Shown here in pieces: positions 32,639 through 41,905 of a stretch of DNA of 64,000 bases; positions within the stretch are counted from its first letter, which is position 1; every line of letters starts with the position of its first letter. The notes under the pieces are model-generated. The model ran no database searches, was not told the origin of the DNA, and saw only the letters and a program-made list of their open reading frames with translations. Position numbers and translations under genes: made by a program. Source of the stretch: Nonomuraea sp. PA05 (GTDB taxonomy: Bacteria > Actinomycetota > Actinomycetes > Streptosporangiales > Streptosporangiaceae); assembly GCF_008086045.1 (NCBI RefSeq), contig NZ_VSEY01000020.1:1-64000 (forward strand), written 5' to 3'.

Positions 32639-33586
32639 GTGAGGCCCGTACGCACGGCCTTCGCGGGCGCGCTGCTGGGAACGCTTCTTCTGGCCGGATG
32701 CGGCCAGAGCGGCGACACCACCACCGCGACCGCCCCCACCACGCCCCCCGCCTCCTCCTCCGCCGGCTTCCCCGTGACCGTCGAGGCGGCCAACGGCAAG
32801 GTCACCATCTCCAAGAAGCCGGAGCGGATCGTCTCGCTGTCGGCCACCCACACCGAGACGCTCTTCGCCATCGGAGCGGGACCCCAGGTCATCGCGGTCG
32901 ACAACCAGTCGAACTTCCCGCCCGAGGCGCCCAAGACCGACCTGTCCGGCTTCAAGCCGAACGTCGAGGCCATCGTCGCCCAGAAGCCCGACCTCGTCAT
33001 CGTCTCCGACGACCTCGACCAGGTCGTCGCCGAGCTGGGCAAGGTGAACGTGCCCGTCCTGCTCCAGCCCGCCGCCACCAAGCTCGACGAGGCGTACGAG
33101 GAGATCACCGAGCTGGGCGCCGCCACCGGCAACCAGGCCAAGGCGGACGAGGTCGTCTCCGGCATGAAGGACACCATCGGCAAGCTGGCCGCGCAGGCGC
33201 CCAAGAGCGGCGAGCTCACCTACTACCACGAGCTCGACACCACGCCCTACGCCGCCACGTCCCAGACCTTCATCGGCCAGATCTACGGCCTGTTCGGCCT
33301 GACCAACATCGCGGACAAGGCGCCCGACGCCGCCGGCGGCTACCCCAAGCTGTCCGCCGAGTTCGTCGCCCAGGCCGACCCCGACCTGATCTTCCTGGCC
33401 GACGTCAAGTGCTGCCAGCAGAGCAAGGACACCCTCGCCGAGCGGCCCGGCTGGAAGAGCCTGTCCGCCGTCAAGAACGACCAGGTGATCCAGCTCGACG
33501 ACGACATCGCCTCCCGGTGGGGGCCGCGCGTCGTCGACCTCGCCGAGGCTATCGGCGCCGGTGTGTCCAAGGCGGGCACCAGCTGA
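32639..33586 (+). CDS. btuF: Cobalamin ABC transporter substrate-binding lipoprotein
   Basis: 315 residues. Signal peptide with lipobox LLLAGC near residue 18-23, then a Thr/Pro-rich linker and a Peripla_BP_2 domain (KPERIVSLSATHTETLFAIG, EAIVAQKPDLVIV). The paired Cys in DVKCCQQSKDT near residue 260 is seen in related B12-binding proteins. GTG at 32639 has AAAGGA seven bases upstream. Riboswitch control and the downstream BtuC, BtuD and CbiZ genes support cobalamin/cobinamide as ligand. Confidence 0.9.
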   Translation: MRPVRTAFAGALLGTLLLAGCGQSGDTTTATAPTTPPASSSAGFPVTVEAANGKVTISKKPERIVSLSATHTETLFAIGAGPQVIAVDNQSNFPPEAPKTDLSGFKPNVEAIVAQKPDLVIVSDDLDQVVAELGKVNVPVLLQPAATKLDEAYEEITELGAATGNQAKADEVVSGMKDTIGKLAAQAPKSGELTYYHELDTTPYAATSQTFIGQIYGLFGLTNIADKAPDAAGGYPKLSAEFVAQADPDLIFLADVKCCQQSKDTLAERPGWKSLSAVKNDQVIQLDDDIASRWGPRVVDLAEAIGAGVSKAGTS

Positions 33587-33587
33587 C

Positions 33588-34622
33588 ATGGTGACGCAGG
33601 CCGGCCCGTCCAGGGCCAGACCCCTGTGGGTGGTGGGCGCGCTGGGCGTGCTGGCCGTCTCCATGATCGCCGCCCTGCTCGACGGGGCCGCCGACATCTC
33701 GCCGTGGCAGGTCGTGCTGCAGGTCGTGGACTGGCTGCCGTTCACCCACGTGGACTCCGGGCTGGCGCCCGTCGAGCAGGGGCTGCTGTTCGAGCTGCGG
33801 CTGCCCCGCGTGCTGGTCGCCGCCGTCGTCGGCGGGCTGCTGGCCATGGCCGGCGCCGGCTACCAGGGCGTGTTCCGCAACCCGCTCGCCGACCCTTACC
33901 TGCTCGGCGCCGCCGCCGGGGCGGGGCTGGCGGCGACCGCGGCCATCGTGCTGCTGCCCGCCGTCGCCGGCAGCATCCCCGTGGCCGCCTTCCTGGGCGC
34001 CGTCGGAGGCGTGTTCCTGGCGTACACGCTGGGCAACACCGCCGGACGGGCCGGCGGCACCGCCACGCTGGTGCTCGCCGGGGTGGCGGTCACGTCGTTC
34101 CTCACCGCGATCCAGACGTTCGTCCAGCAGTTCAAGGTCGAGGAGTTGCAGCGCATCTACTCGTGGATCCTCGGCGACGTCGGCGGCGGATGGGACCAGC
34201 TCTGGCTCGTCCTGCCCTACGCCGCCGTCTCCGCCGTGCTGCTCCTGCTGCACGGGCGCATGCTGGACGTGCTGTCCGTCGGCGACGAGGAGGCCAGCAG
34301 CCTCGGGCTGCGGGCCGCCAGGGTGCGCCTCGTCGTGCTGCTGGCCGCGTCCCTGGCCACCGCCGCGGCCGTGGCGGTGAGCGGGCTGATCGGGTTCGTC
34401 GGGATCGTGGTCCCGCACGTCGTACGGCGGATCGCGGGCGGCTCGTACCGGATCGTGCTGCCGCTCTCGATGATCGGCGGGGCCGCGTTCCTCGTGCTGG
34501 CCGACCTCGTGGCCCGCACCGTGCTCGCGCCCGCCGAGCTGCCGATCGGGGTCGTGACCATGTTCGTCGGCGCGCCGTTCTTCGTGGCCGTGCTCCGCAT
34601 GACCCGGCGGACCAGCACATGA
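33588..34622 (+). CDS. btuC: Cobalamin ABC transporter permease
   Basis: 344 residues, FecCD/BtuC-type permease with about ten helices. Typical blocks are RLPRVLVAAVVGGLLAMAGA, YQGVFRNPLADPYLLG, GVAVTSFLTAIQTFV, GLIGFVGIVVPHVVRRIAG and C-terminal LPIGVVTMFVGAPFFVAVL. Starts one base after the btuF stop codon and overlaps btuD by 4 bp. It probably works as a homodimer, as only one permease gene is present. Confidence 0.92.
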   Translation: MVTQAGPSRARPLWVVGALGVLAVSMIAALLDGAADISPWQVVLQVVDWLPFTHVDSGLAPVEQGLLFELRLPRVLVAAVVGGLLAMAGAGYQGVFRNPLADPYLLGAAAGAGLAATAAIVLLPAVAGSIPVAAFLGAVGGVFLAYTLGNTAGRAGGTATLVLAGVAVTSFLTAIQTFVQQFKVEELQRIYSWILGDVGGGWDQLWLVLPYAAVSAVLLLLHGRMLDVLSVGDEEASSLGLRAARVRLVVLLAASLATAAAVAVSGLIGFVGIVVPHVVRRIAGGSYRIVLPLSMIGGAAFLVLADLVARTVLAPAELPIGVVTMFVGAPFFVAVLRMTRRTST

Positions 34623-35392
34623 TCAGCGCCAGCGGCCTGTCCGTGCGGCTCGGGGAGCGCGACGTCCTCGACGGCGTCGACCTGGAGGTGCGGCGCGGCG
34701 AGTGGGTGGGCGTCATCGGGCCCAACGGAGCCGGCAAGTCCACCCTGCTCAAGGCCCTCATGGGGCTGGTCGCGCACCGGGGCGGCGTGCTGCTCGACTC
34801 GCGGCCGTCCGGCGGCCTCAAGCCGCGCGAGCGCGCCAGACTGCTGGCCTACGCGCCGCAGACCCCCGCCCTCCCACCCGACATGTCGGTCTTCGACTAC
34901 GCGCTGCTCGGCCGCACCCCCTACATCCCCTACCTCGGACGCGAGAGCCGCCACGACCGCGAGGTCACCCGATCCGTACTCGAACGGCTGGACCTGACGG
35001 CGCTGGCCGGCCGCCGCGTCGGAGAGCTGTCCGGCGGCGAGCGGCAACGCGTCGTCCTCGCCAGGGCGCTCGCCCAGGAGGCCCCCGCCCTGCTGCTCGA
35101 CGAGCCCACCACCGCGCTCGACCTCGGCCACCAGCAGCAGGTCCTGGAGCTGGTGGACCGGCTGCGCCGCACCGACGGCCTGACCGTCGTCACCACCCTG
35201 CACGACCTGACCGTCGCCGGCCTCTACGCCGACTCCCTCCTGCTGCTGACCCGCGGCCGGGCCGTCGCCTCCGGCGAGCCCGCCCAGGTGCTCACCGAGG
35301 AACTCGTCGGACGCCACTTCGACGCCCATGTCAAGATCGAGCCAGGGCCCGACGGGCGGCCCGTCGTGCACCTCGTGCGAGGAGGGTCGTGA
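34619..35392 (+). CDS. btuD: Cobalamin ABC transporter ATP-binding protein
   Basis: 257 residues. Walker A GPNGAGKST, signature LSGGERQRVVLARALAQE, Walker B ALLLDEPTTALDLGH and H-loop TTLHDLTVAG are all intact. Short C-terminal extension ending VVHLVRGGS. Start ATG 34619 overlaps the btuC stop as ATGA; its own stop overlaps the cbiZ start as GTGA. Confidence 0.92.
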   Translation: MISASGLSVRLGERDVLDGVDLEVRRGEWVGVIGPNGAGKSTLLKALMGLVAHRGGVLLDSRPSGGLKPRERARLLAYAPQTPALPPDMSVFDYALLGRTPYIPYLGRESRHDREVTRSVLERLDLTALAGRRVGELSGGERQRVVLARALAQEAPALLLDEPTTALDLGHQQQVLELVDRLRRTDGLTVVTTLHDLTVAGLYADSLLLLTRGRAVASGEPAQVLTEELVGRHFDAHVKIEPGPDGRPVVHLVRGGS

Positions 35393-36030
35393 AGCTCAGC
35401 TATCGCGTCGAGGAGGGGGCCCGGCTCGGGTCCCTGCTCTGGGAGTTCGGGCCGGGCTGGCGGATGATCTCCTCCGCCATGCTGGGCGGCGGCATCGGGG
35501 TGCGCGAATGGGTGCTGAACGCGCAGGTCGTGGCCGGGTACGCGCGGATGGACCCGGTCGATCACCTGGCGTCGCTGGGGCCCTGCGAGGGGGCCGGGGT
35601 CGGGATGATGACCGCGGCCTCCGTGGATCGGTACGTGCGGGCGGCCGACGCGGGTGTGGAGGCGTACGCGACCGTGGGGCTGCGGGTGCCCACCTGGGCG
35701 GCCGCGCCGGAGGGGCACACGGACCCCGAGCTGGCGCCCATCCGGGTGGGGACCATCAACATCGTGGTGGTGCTGCCTGTGGCGATGACGGACGCGGCGC
35801 TCGTGAACACGGTGATGACCGTCACGGAGGCGAAGACGCAGGCGCTCGTGGAGACGGGCTTCGCGGGGACCGGGACGGCTTCCGACGCCGTGTGCGTGGT
35901 GGTGCCTGTGGCGGGGGAGGAGGAGGTGTTCGGGGGGCCCCGGTCGGAGTGGGGGGCTCGGGTGGCTCGGGCCGTGCACGCGGCGGTGCGGAGAGGGGCC
36001 GAAGGGTGGCGGCCTCGTCACTTAAAGTGA
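35389..36030 (+). CDS. cbiZ: Adenosylcobinamide amidohydrolase
   Basis: 213 residues, CbiZ family. Recognisable regions: WRMISSAMLGGGIGVREWVL near the N-terminus, CEGAGVGMMTAASVDRY, RVGTINIVVVLPVAMTDAAL and the C-terminal EAKTQALVETGFAGTGTASD. CbiZ removes the nucleotide-loop side of incoming corrinoids to give adenosylcobyric acid, letting the cell rebuild its own cobamide. As last gene of the btuFCD operon it indicates corrinoid salvage and not only B12 uptake. Confidence 0.9.
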   Translation: MKLSYRVEEGARLGSLLWEFGPGWRMISSAMLGGGIGVREWVLNAQVVAGYARMDPVDHLASLGPCEGAGVGMMTAASVDRYVRAADAGVEAYATVGLRVPTWAAAPEGHTDPELAPIRVGTINIVVVLPVAMTDAALVNTVMTVTEAKTQALVETGFAGTGTASDAVCVVVPVAGEEEVFGGPRSEWGARVARAVHAAVRRGAEGWRPRHLK

Positions 36031-36051
36031 GGGAAAAGGGGGAAGTAGCAT

Positions 36052-36669
36052 GTGGGCGAGGGCGAGACTCCCGATAATGAGCAGGTGACCGCATTGGCGA
36101 TCGAATCGACGGGGCGCACTGGCTTTCCCAGCGCGCCGTTCACCGTTGACGACCTACTCACGTTTCCCGACGACGGGAACCGCTACGAGCTCTTCAACGG
36201 GAGCCTGCTGGTGAGCCCTGCCCCGACCCCCCGGCATCAGCGCGTCATCACGAGGCTGCTGCTCGTGCTGCAGACCGCCGCACCGCCCGGGCTGGAGTGC
36301 CTGACGACGGTCAACGTGAGGTCGAGCAACGAGAATCTCTTCATCCCCGACCTCGTCGTCGTGCCGGAGGCGGTGTCCGAGGGAGTGGACCTCATGTATG
36401 CGCCGAGTGACCTCCTGCTCGCCGTGGAGGTGGTCAGCCCGAGCAGCAAGACTCATGACAGGGCCACCAAGGTCGCGGCGTACGCGGAGGCCGGCATCCC
36501 CGTGTACTGGCGGGTCGAGCCGATGGAAGGGCCGACGGTCTACGTCTACGAGCTCGACGGCAACTCCTACGCGGGGCCTGTCGCGCACAAAGCCGGAGCC
36601 GCGCTCTCCTCGGCGTCCCCCTTCCCGGTGACCTTCGACCCGGCCGACCTCATGCGTCTTCGAGGCTGA
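36052..36669 (+). CDS. Uma2-family (DUF820) endonuclease-fold protein
   Basis: 205 residues. PD-(D/E)xK-type fold with IPDLVVVPE (Asp), LLAVEVVSPSSKTHDRATKV (Glu plus Lys) and IPVYWRVEP; opening DLLTFPDDGNRYELFNGSLL is the standard Uma2 start. Real function of the family is not settled, often restriction-like or mobile-associated. GTG at 36052 has AAGGGGGAAG upstream; GTG at 36085 is an alternative. Its final 20 bp overlap the convergent hyuB gene. Confidence 0.85.
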   Translation: MGEGETPDNEQVTALAIESTGRTGFPSAPFTVDDLLTFPDDGNRYELFNGSLLVSPAPTPRHQRVITRLLLVLQTAAPPGLECLTTVNVRSSNENLFIPDLVVVPEAVSEGVDLMYAPSDLLLAVEVVSPSSKTHDRATKVAAYAEAGIPVYWRVEPMEGPTVYVYELDGNSYAGPVAHKAGAALSSASPFPVTFDPADLMRLRG

Positions 36670-38323
36670 CCCCGTAGTCCTCAGCCGCCCCCCGCGCCGA
36701 GACCCGCCCGGCGTCCAGGTCGGCCACCACCGCCCCCCGCTCCCGCTCCGACGCGGGCCCCAGCCCACCCCCGCCCGTGGTCTCCACGATGAACGCCTCC
36801 CCGGCCGAGAACCGCACATTGTTCACCTTGGACGCCAGCCGCTCCACCGTCCCGTCCACCCGCCGCCGGTAGAACCCGCCGACCCGCCCCGGCAGCCCAC
36901 CCTCCCGCCCGGGAGGCGCGAGCCGCAGCCGGTCGCCGCGCGTCGTGACGTGGCAGTCGGCGAGGAACCGGTACACCGTGCGTGACCCCAGCCCGCCCCG
37001 GTGCCGTCCGGGGCCGCCCGAGTCGGGGATCGTCTCGATCGACTCCACGATGAGCGGGCAGCGGCTCTCCACCGGCTCCGCCTGCGGCACCGAGTTCCTG
37101 CCGACGCCGAAGTGCACGCCCGTCGCGTCCGGGCCGTCGAGGGCGCGGCGCGCGCCGACGCCGCCGAAGTCGTACGACAGGTGGATCCAGTACGGCGCCC
37201 CCACCGCCGCGATCGAGAACGGCTGCAGGATCCCGCTGGCCGCGACGGCACGCTCGGGCACCGCGTCCGAAAGCGCCTGGAAGACGGCCTCCATGGCGGC
37301 GTAGATGGGCACGTAACGGCCGCCGCAGGGGTGCGGGGAGCGGGCATTGAGCAGGGAGCCCTCGGGCAGGTGCACGTCGATGGCGCGCAGGCAGCCGTCG
37401 TTCATGGGGATCGTCGGGTCGAGGAAGCAGCGGATCGCGAACACGGCGGCGGCCAGCGACTGAGACGCGGACGCGTTGATGGCGGCGGGCACCTGCGGGT
37501 CGGTGCCGGCGAAGTCGAGCGCCGCCGTGCGCGGGCCGAGGGTGACGGCGACGCGGACGTGGTGGCGCCGGTCGAGGTCGATGCCGTCGTCGTCGATCGG
37601 GTACGACGCCTCGTACCGGCCTTCCGGCAGCTCCGCCAGCGCCGCCCTGGTCCTGTCCTCGGTGTAGGTCAGGTAGTCGTCGATGCCCGCGGCGAGGCCG
37701 TCCGCGCCGTACTCCGCGATCAGGGACTCCAGCCGGGTGGCGGCCACCGCCGTGCCGGCGACGAGGGCCCGCACGTCGCCCATGACCTTGTCCGGGGTGC
37801 GGCTGTTGGCCTTCAGGATCGCCTCGACCGAGGGCTCCAGGCCGGCGGCGGTGGCCAGGCGGACCGGGGGGAGCTGGAGCCCCTCCAGGAAGATGTCCGT
37901 GGCCAGCGGGGCCATGCCGCCCGCCGAGAGGCCGCCCAGGTCAGAGACGTGGATCATGGTGGCGGTGAAGTAGGCGGGGGCGCCGTGGACGAAGACGGGC
38001 CGGTAGACGAGCAGGTCGTTGGTGTGCACGCCGCCCCGGTAGGCGTCGTTGAGCGCGTACACGTCGCCGGGGCGCATCGTGTGCGGCGGGAGGTCGTTGA
38101 GCAGCTCGGGGAGGGCGAGCTTGAGCGCCATGCTGTTCATCAGCGTGGTGGCCATGGAGTGGGCGATCAGGCGGCCCCGTGCGTCGAGGACGGCCGCGGA
38201 GGCGTCCGAGCCCTCGACGATGAAGGTCGAGTACGCGGAGCGGACCACCACGATGCCGGCCTCCTCGGCGGCCACCACGAGGGCGTTCCTGAGCACCTCG
38301 GCGGTCAGCGGGTCCGTGGTCAT
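36650..38323 (-). CDS. hyuB: Hydantoinase B / N-methylhydantoinase beta-type subunit
   Basis: 557 residues, HyuB/acetophenone-carboxylase-type subunit. Features: TAEVLRNALVVAAEEAGIVV start, SDASAAVLDARGRLIA, MRPGDVYALNDAYRGGVHTN, HVSDLGGLSAGGM, NDGCLRAIDVHLPEGSLLN and the C-terminal GGLGSRTVYRF and TGGGGLGPASERE. Forms an ATP-dependent complex with HyuA that opens cyclic amides or acts on 5-oxoproline-like rings, or carboxylates ketones in some cases; the substrate is not known here. ATG at 38323 overlaps the hyuA stop. Confidence 0.9.
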   Translation of the reverse strand: MTTDPLTAEVLRNALVVAAEEAGIVVVRSAYSTFIVEGSDASAAVLDARGRLIAHSMATTLMNSMALKLALPELLNDLPPHTMRPGDVYALNDAYRGGVHTNDLLVYRPVFVHGAPAYFTATMIHVSDLGGLSAGGMAPLATDIFLEGLQLPPVRLATAAGLEPSVEAILKANSRTPDKVMGDVRALVAGTAVAATRLESLIAEYGADGLAAGIDDYLTYTEDRTRAALAELPEGRYEASYPIDDDGIDLDRRHHVRVAVTLGPRTAALDFAGTDPQVPAAINASASQSLAAAVFAIRCFLDPTIPMNDGCLRAIDVHLPEGSLLNARSPHPCGGRYVPIYAAMEAVFQALSDAVPERAVAASGILQPFSIAAVGAPYWIHLSYDFGGVGARRALDGPDATGVHFGVGRNSVPQAEPVESRCPLIVESIETIPDSGGPGRHRGGLGSRTVYRFLADCHVTTRGDRLRLAPPGREGGLPGRVGGFYRRRVDGTVERLASKVNNVRFSAGEAFIVETTGGGGLGPASERERGAVVADLDAGRVSARGAAEDYGVSLEDA

Positions 38324-40338
38324 GGGGTGCTCCGGGTGAGGTGGACGGCCTGGCCGGGGGTGAGGCGGGCGGTCCAGCCCGGCGGGATGACGATCGTGGA
38401 GCCGGGGTCCTCGACGATGGCGGGGCCGTCGGCCTGGCCGCCCGCTCCGGCGAGGGTGTCCCTGGTGTGGACGGGGACGTCTGTGTAGCCGCCGCACTCC
38501 GGGAAGTACGCCTTGCGGGTGCCCGCCGTTCGCGTCGCGCCGGGCTCCGCCGTACGGCTTCCCGCCGGACCGCCCGCGTCGCCAGGCGGGGTGGTGACGC
38601 GGACGCGGTAGCTGACCAGCTCGACCTCGCCCCGCTGGGTGATCCCGTACACCTCCGCGTACCGGCGGGAGAACCGCGACTCCAGCACGTCCCGGTCGCC
38701 GGACCACTCCACCGTGAGGTCGTGCGACTGGCCCTTGAAGCGGACGTCCACCGAGCGCAGCACCCGCACGCCGGGCGCGGACAGCGAGAGGCCCAGGTCG
38801 GCGGCGGCGTCCCCGGCCAGGGAGGTGAAGATCGCCTCGGGGTCGGGGGCGTCGAGGCGGGACAGGACCCGGTCGGTGGACAGGGCGCCCGACAGCAGCC
38901 CGGCCGCCGACGCCACCCCGCAGTGCGCCGGCACCGCCACCGTCCCGATGCCGAACCGCTCGGCCACCCTGGCCGCATGCATCGGTCCCGCGCCGCCGAA
39001 GGCCACCAGCGCGAAGCCGCGCGGGTCGATGCCGCGCTGCACCGTGACCACGTGCACGGCCGACGCCATGGAGGCGCTGACGATCTCGTGCACGGCGTAC
39101 GCGGCCTCCTCGCGCGTCACCCCCAGCGGCGAGGCCAGCCGGTCCAGCGCCTTGTCCGCGAGCGGCGGCGACAGCGGGATGGAGGCCGAGGACAGGTAGC
39201 CGAGCACGAGGTTGGCGTCCGTGACGGTCGGCTCGGAGCCGCCGAGGCCGTAGCAGGCGGGGCCGGGGGAGGAGCCGGCCGAGCGCGGGCCGACGCGCAG
39301 CGCGCCCGCCGGGTCGAGCCAGGCCACGCTGCCGCCGCCCGCCCCCACTTCCGCCAGGTCGATGGCCGGGGTCTTGATGGGCACGCCGGTGCCCGCCCGC
39401 CGCCCGCCGAAGCTGCCCTTGCCGCCCACGTGGAACTCGTGCGTGATCTCCGGCCGCCCGCCGCGCACCACGCACGTCTTGGCGGTGGTCCCGCCCATGT
39501 CGAACGAGATCGCCTCCGCGAACCCGGCCCCGGCCGCCGCCAGCACCCCGGCGGCCGGGCCCGACTCGATCGTGGCGACGGCCCGCCTGGCGGCCAGCTC
39601 GGCGGAGATCACGCCGCCGCTGGACTCCATGACGTGGACGGGCGCGCGGATGCCGAGCTCCGCGAGCCGTTCGCGCAGGCGGGAGAGGTAGGAGGCCATC
39701 AGCGGGCCGATGTAGGCGGACATGATGGTGGTGGTGGCCCGTTCGTACTCGCGGATCTCGGGCCACACCTCGGACGAGATGACGACGGCGGGGATCGTGG
39801 CACGCAGGATCTGCGCCACCCGCCGTTCGTGGTCGGGGTTGGCGTAGGAGTGCAGGAGGCACACCGCCGCCGACTCGATGCCACGGGCGGCGATCGCGTC
39901 GGCGACCCGGTGCACCGAGGCGGTGTCGAGGGGTGTCAGTACGGCGCCGCGGGCCGAGACGCGTTCGACCACCTCGAAGCAGTCGCCGGGCGCGACCGGG
40001 GGAGGGGGCGGGGTGAAACGCAGGTCGTAGCGGTCTTCCTCGACGCGTGCGTACCGGCCGAGTGGTATGGCCGCCCGGAAACCCTGTGTCGTGACATAGG
40101 CGACACGCACCCCCTTGCGTTCGAGCACCGCGTTGGTGGCCAGAGTGGTCGCGTGGACCACCCGTGTGACCTGCGCCGGGTCGCGTCCGTCGAGCACGCG
40201 CGTAACGCCGGAGACGATGCCCGCGATGGGGTCGTAGTGGGTGCTCAAACATTTGGCCACGGATATCGCGCCGGACGTGCCTCTCAGGACCACGTCGGTG
40301 AAGGTGCCGCCGACATCGACGCCGATCGCGTAAGCCAT
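38320..40338 (-). CDS. hyuA: Hydantoinase A / oxoprolinase alpha-type subunit
   Basis: 672 residues with the actin-like ATPase fold: IGVDVGGTFTDVVL at residues 5-18 (phosphate 1 motif), SFDMGGTTAKTCVV (phosphate 2), RVVHATTLATNAVLERKG and GAGGGSVAWLDPAGALRVGP. C-terminal region ends with VEDPGSTIVIPPGW. Works with HyuB. Its promoter contains the palindrome CAAGCGCTTG, linking it to the PhyH operon and the NIPSNAP gene. ATG at 40338. Confidence 0.92.
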   Translation of the reverse strand: MAYAIGVDVGGTFTDVVLRGTSGAISVAKCLSTHYDPIAGIVSGVTRVLDGRDPAQVTRVVHATTLATNAVLERKGVRVAYVTTQGFRAAIPLGRYARVEEDRYDLRFTPPPPPVAPGDCFEVVERVSARGAVLTPLDTASVHRVADAIAARGIESAAVCLLHSYANPDHERRVAQILRATIPAVVISSEVWPEIREYERATTTIMSAYIGPLMASYLSRLRERLAELGIRAPVHVMESSGGVISAELAARRAVATIESGPAAGVLAAAGAGFAEAISFDMGGTTAKTCVVRGGRPEITHEFHVGGKGSFGGRRAGTGVPIKTPAIDLAEVGAGGGSVAWLDPAGALRVGPRSAGSSPGPACYGLGGSEPTVTDANLVLGYLSSASIPLSPPLADKALDRLASPLGVTREEAAYAVHEIVSASMASAVHVVTVQRGIDPRGFALVAFGGAGPMHAARVAERFGIGTVAVPAHCGVASAAGLLSGALSTDRVLSRLDAPDPEAIFTSLAGDAAADLGLSLSAPGVRVLRSVDVRFKGQSHDLTVEWSGDRDVLESRFSRRYAEVYGITQRGEVELVSYRVRVTTPPGDAGGPAGSRTAEPGATRTAGTRKAYFPECGGYTDVPVHTRDTLAGAGGQADGPAIVEDPGSTIVIPPGWTARLTPGQAVHLTRSTP

Positions 40339-40360
40339 CCAGGTACGTTATGTCCCCGAG

Positions 40361-40370
40361 CAAGCGCTTG
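40361..40370. promoter_or_regulatory. CAAG/CTTG palindrome, site 3 (putative TetR-type operator)
   Basis: Perfect 10-bp palindrome CAAGCGCTTG, identical to the core at 27826, centred about 27 bp upstream of the hyuA start codon. The distance is nearly the same as for site 2, which supports common control. It lies in the region shared with the divergent membrane protein gene at 40442. Confidence 0.6.
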
Positions 40371-40441
40371 TCTATGTTGTGGTCTATTGACTTACGCCAT
40401 GTGATTGGGAACCTGGTCCTATTCCAGTGTTTGGAGCGGAG

Positions 40442-41905
40442 ATGGCGCGCCTCACAGCTCTTGCCGGTGGCGCCGCGGTGGCACTGGTGCTCATCGCGAC
40501 ACCGGTCGCGGCCCACGAGCACCCGAGCGGGATCACCGACCTGGTGAGCCCGGCCGTGGTGCGTCTGGAAGCCGTGTCCCACGTGAAGATCACCCTGCTC
40601 GACCATATCGGCGAGCTGAAACACGTGGACCGTTCCTACAGCCTGCCGTTCGCCGCGGGCACGGGCACGGTCGTCAACCCCGACGGCACCATCGTGGCGC
40701 TCAGGCGCCTGGCGGTGAACGCGAACGACGTCGCCATCTACGCCGCGAACAAGATCTTCGCCGAGCACCACAAGGTGAAGATCCCGGCCGACTACGACAA
40801 GCACAAGCTCTCCGACGACCTGCTCGACGAGCACCTGCAGCAGTGCTACAACCCCGAGAGCGACACCGCCACCTGCATCGTCAGCGTCACCACCGACATC
40901 ACGGCCTACCCCAACGTCTCACCGGCCAGCCCCGACGGCTACAAGGTCAAGTGCATCAAGGCCGGCCCCAACCCCGACGACCCGGCCGTGCTGGTGCCGC
41001 TGACCCCCGCCGCCGGCGGCGTCGGCCTGCCGACCGCGCCGCTCGCCGACAAGGTGCCCGACCAGGAGGGCTCACCCACCAACGTGGCCGGCTTCCTCGG
41101 CAGGCCGGGCCCGAACGTGGCGCACACCGTCGAGATCGCCCACCTGGGAAAGGGCGGCGTGGCGGGTGGCGCGGGCAGGCCGTTCGCCGACCCGGAGAAG
41201 AAGGTCGACGAGCCGGTCAAGCTGGGCGGCCTCGCCGACAAGGGCCTGGTCGGCGCGCCGATCATCGGCGACAAGGACGGTCACGTCATCGGCCTGCTGG
41301 TCGGCGGCGGCAAGGAAGGCAGGATGATCGGCGTCAAGGAGGTCACCGCCATCCTGGCCGCCGCCAAGGTGGTGCCGCGCAGAGGCGCCATCGACACCGC
41401 CTTCGAGGCGGCCCTGACCCGGTATCACACGAAGTACTACACCGAGGCCGCGCCCGGCTTCCAGCGCGTGCTGGAGCTCTACCCCGGCAACGTGGTGGCC
41501 GCGGCCCTGCTGAAGACCTCGCTGGCCAAGCGGGGCGGCCCGGAGGACCAGGGCACCAAGAGGGCGGCGAGCGAGCCCGAGGGGTCCACGCCGCTGTGGC
41601 CGTACATCGCGGCGGCCGGAATTCTTTTCATCGCGGCGGGGGGCGGGGCGTATCTGCTGTGGCGCCGCCGCACTCCTGAAAGACAGACAGAACTGCCACA
41701 GCCGCTGGCGGCCAGTCCTCCGCTCGACGACGGTGCGAACCAGACCGTGGTCGTGCGGCGGTCCCAGTCGTTCCAAGTGGTCCCGCAGCAACAGCAGGTG
41801 ATGACCGCGCCGGACCCGGCGATCAAGTACTGCACCTCGTGCGGCATGAGACTCGGACCGGCGCATCGATTCTGCGGCTACTGCGGCCACCCCATCGAGA
41901 CGTGA
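40442..41905 (+). CDS. Membrane protein with degenerate trypsin-like fold, TPR-like and zinc-ribbon parts
   Basis: 487 residues. Signal sequence at residues 1-23 (ends VAAHEHP). The extracellular part has trypsin-fold strand patterns (AGTGTVVNPDGTIVALRRLA) but without the catalytic His, and the Ser region reads KGLVGAPIIGDKDGHVIGLL instead of GNSGGPL. A helical repeat-like stretch follows (about 325-360), then one membrane helix (about 385-407) and a cytoplasmic tail with a CxxC...CxxC zinc ribbon (YCTSCGMRLG, FCGYCGHP) at the C-terminus. Overlaps the Ser/Thr kinase start (TGATG), so the two are probably partners. Confidence 0.8.
   Translation: MARLTALAGGAAVALVLIATPVAAHEHPSGITDLVSPAVVRLEAVSHVKITLLDHIGELKHVDRSYSLPFAAGTGTVVNPDGTIVALRRLAVNANDVAIYAANKIFAEHHKVKIPADYDKHKLSDDLLDEHLQQCYNPESDTATCIVSVTTDITAYPNVSPASPDGYKVKCIKAGPNPDDPAVLVPLTPAAGGVGLPTAPLADKVPDQEGSPTNVAGFLGRPGPNVAHTVEIAHLGKGGVAGGAGRPFADPEKKVDEPVKLGGLADKGLVGAPIIGDKDGHVIGLLVGGGKEGRMIGVKEVTAILAAAKVVPRRGAIDTAFEAALTRYHTKYYTEAAPGFQRVLELYPGNVVAAALLKTSLAKRGGPEDQGTKRAASEPEGSTPLWPYIAAAGILFIAAGGGAYLLWRRRTPERQTELPQPLAASPPLDDGANQTVVVRRSQSFQVVPQQQQVMTAPDPAIKYCTSCGMRLGPAHRFCGYCGHPIET

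Noticed and set aside
36650..40834. One long minus-strand frame spanning both hydantoinase genes
   Set aside because: Only the part from 38323 down encodes HyuB; the upstream part is an out-of-frame reading of hyuA.
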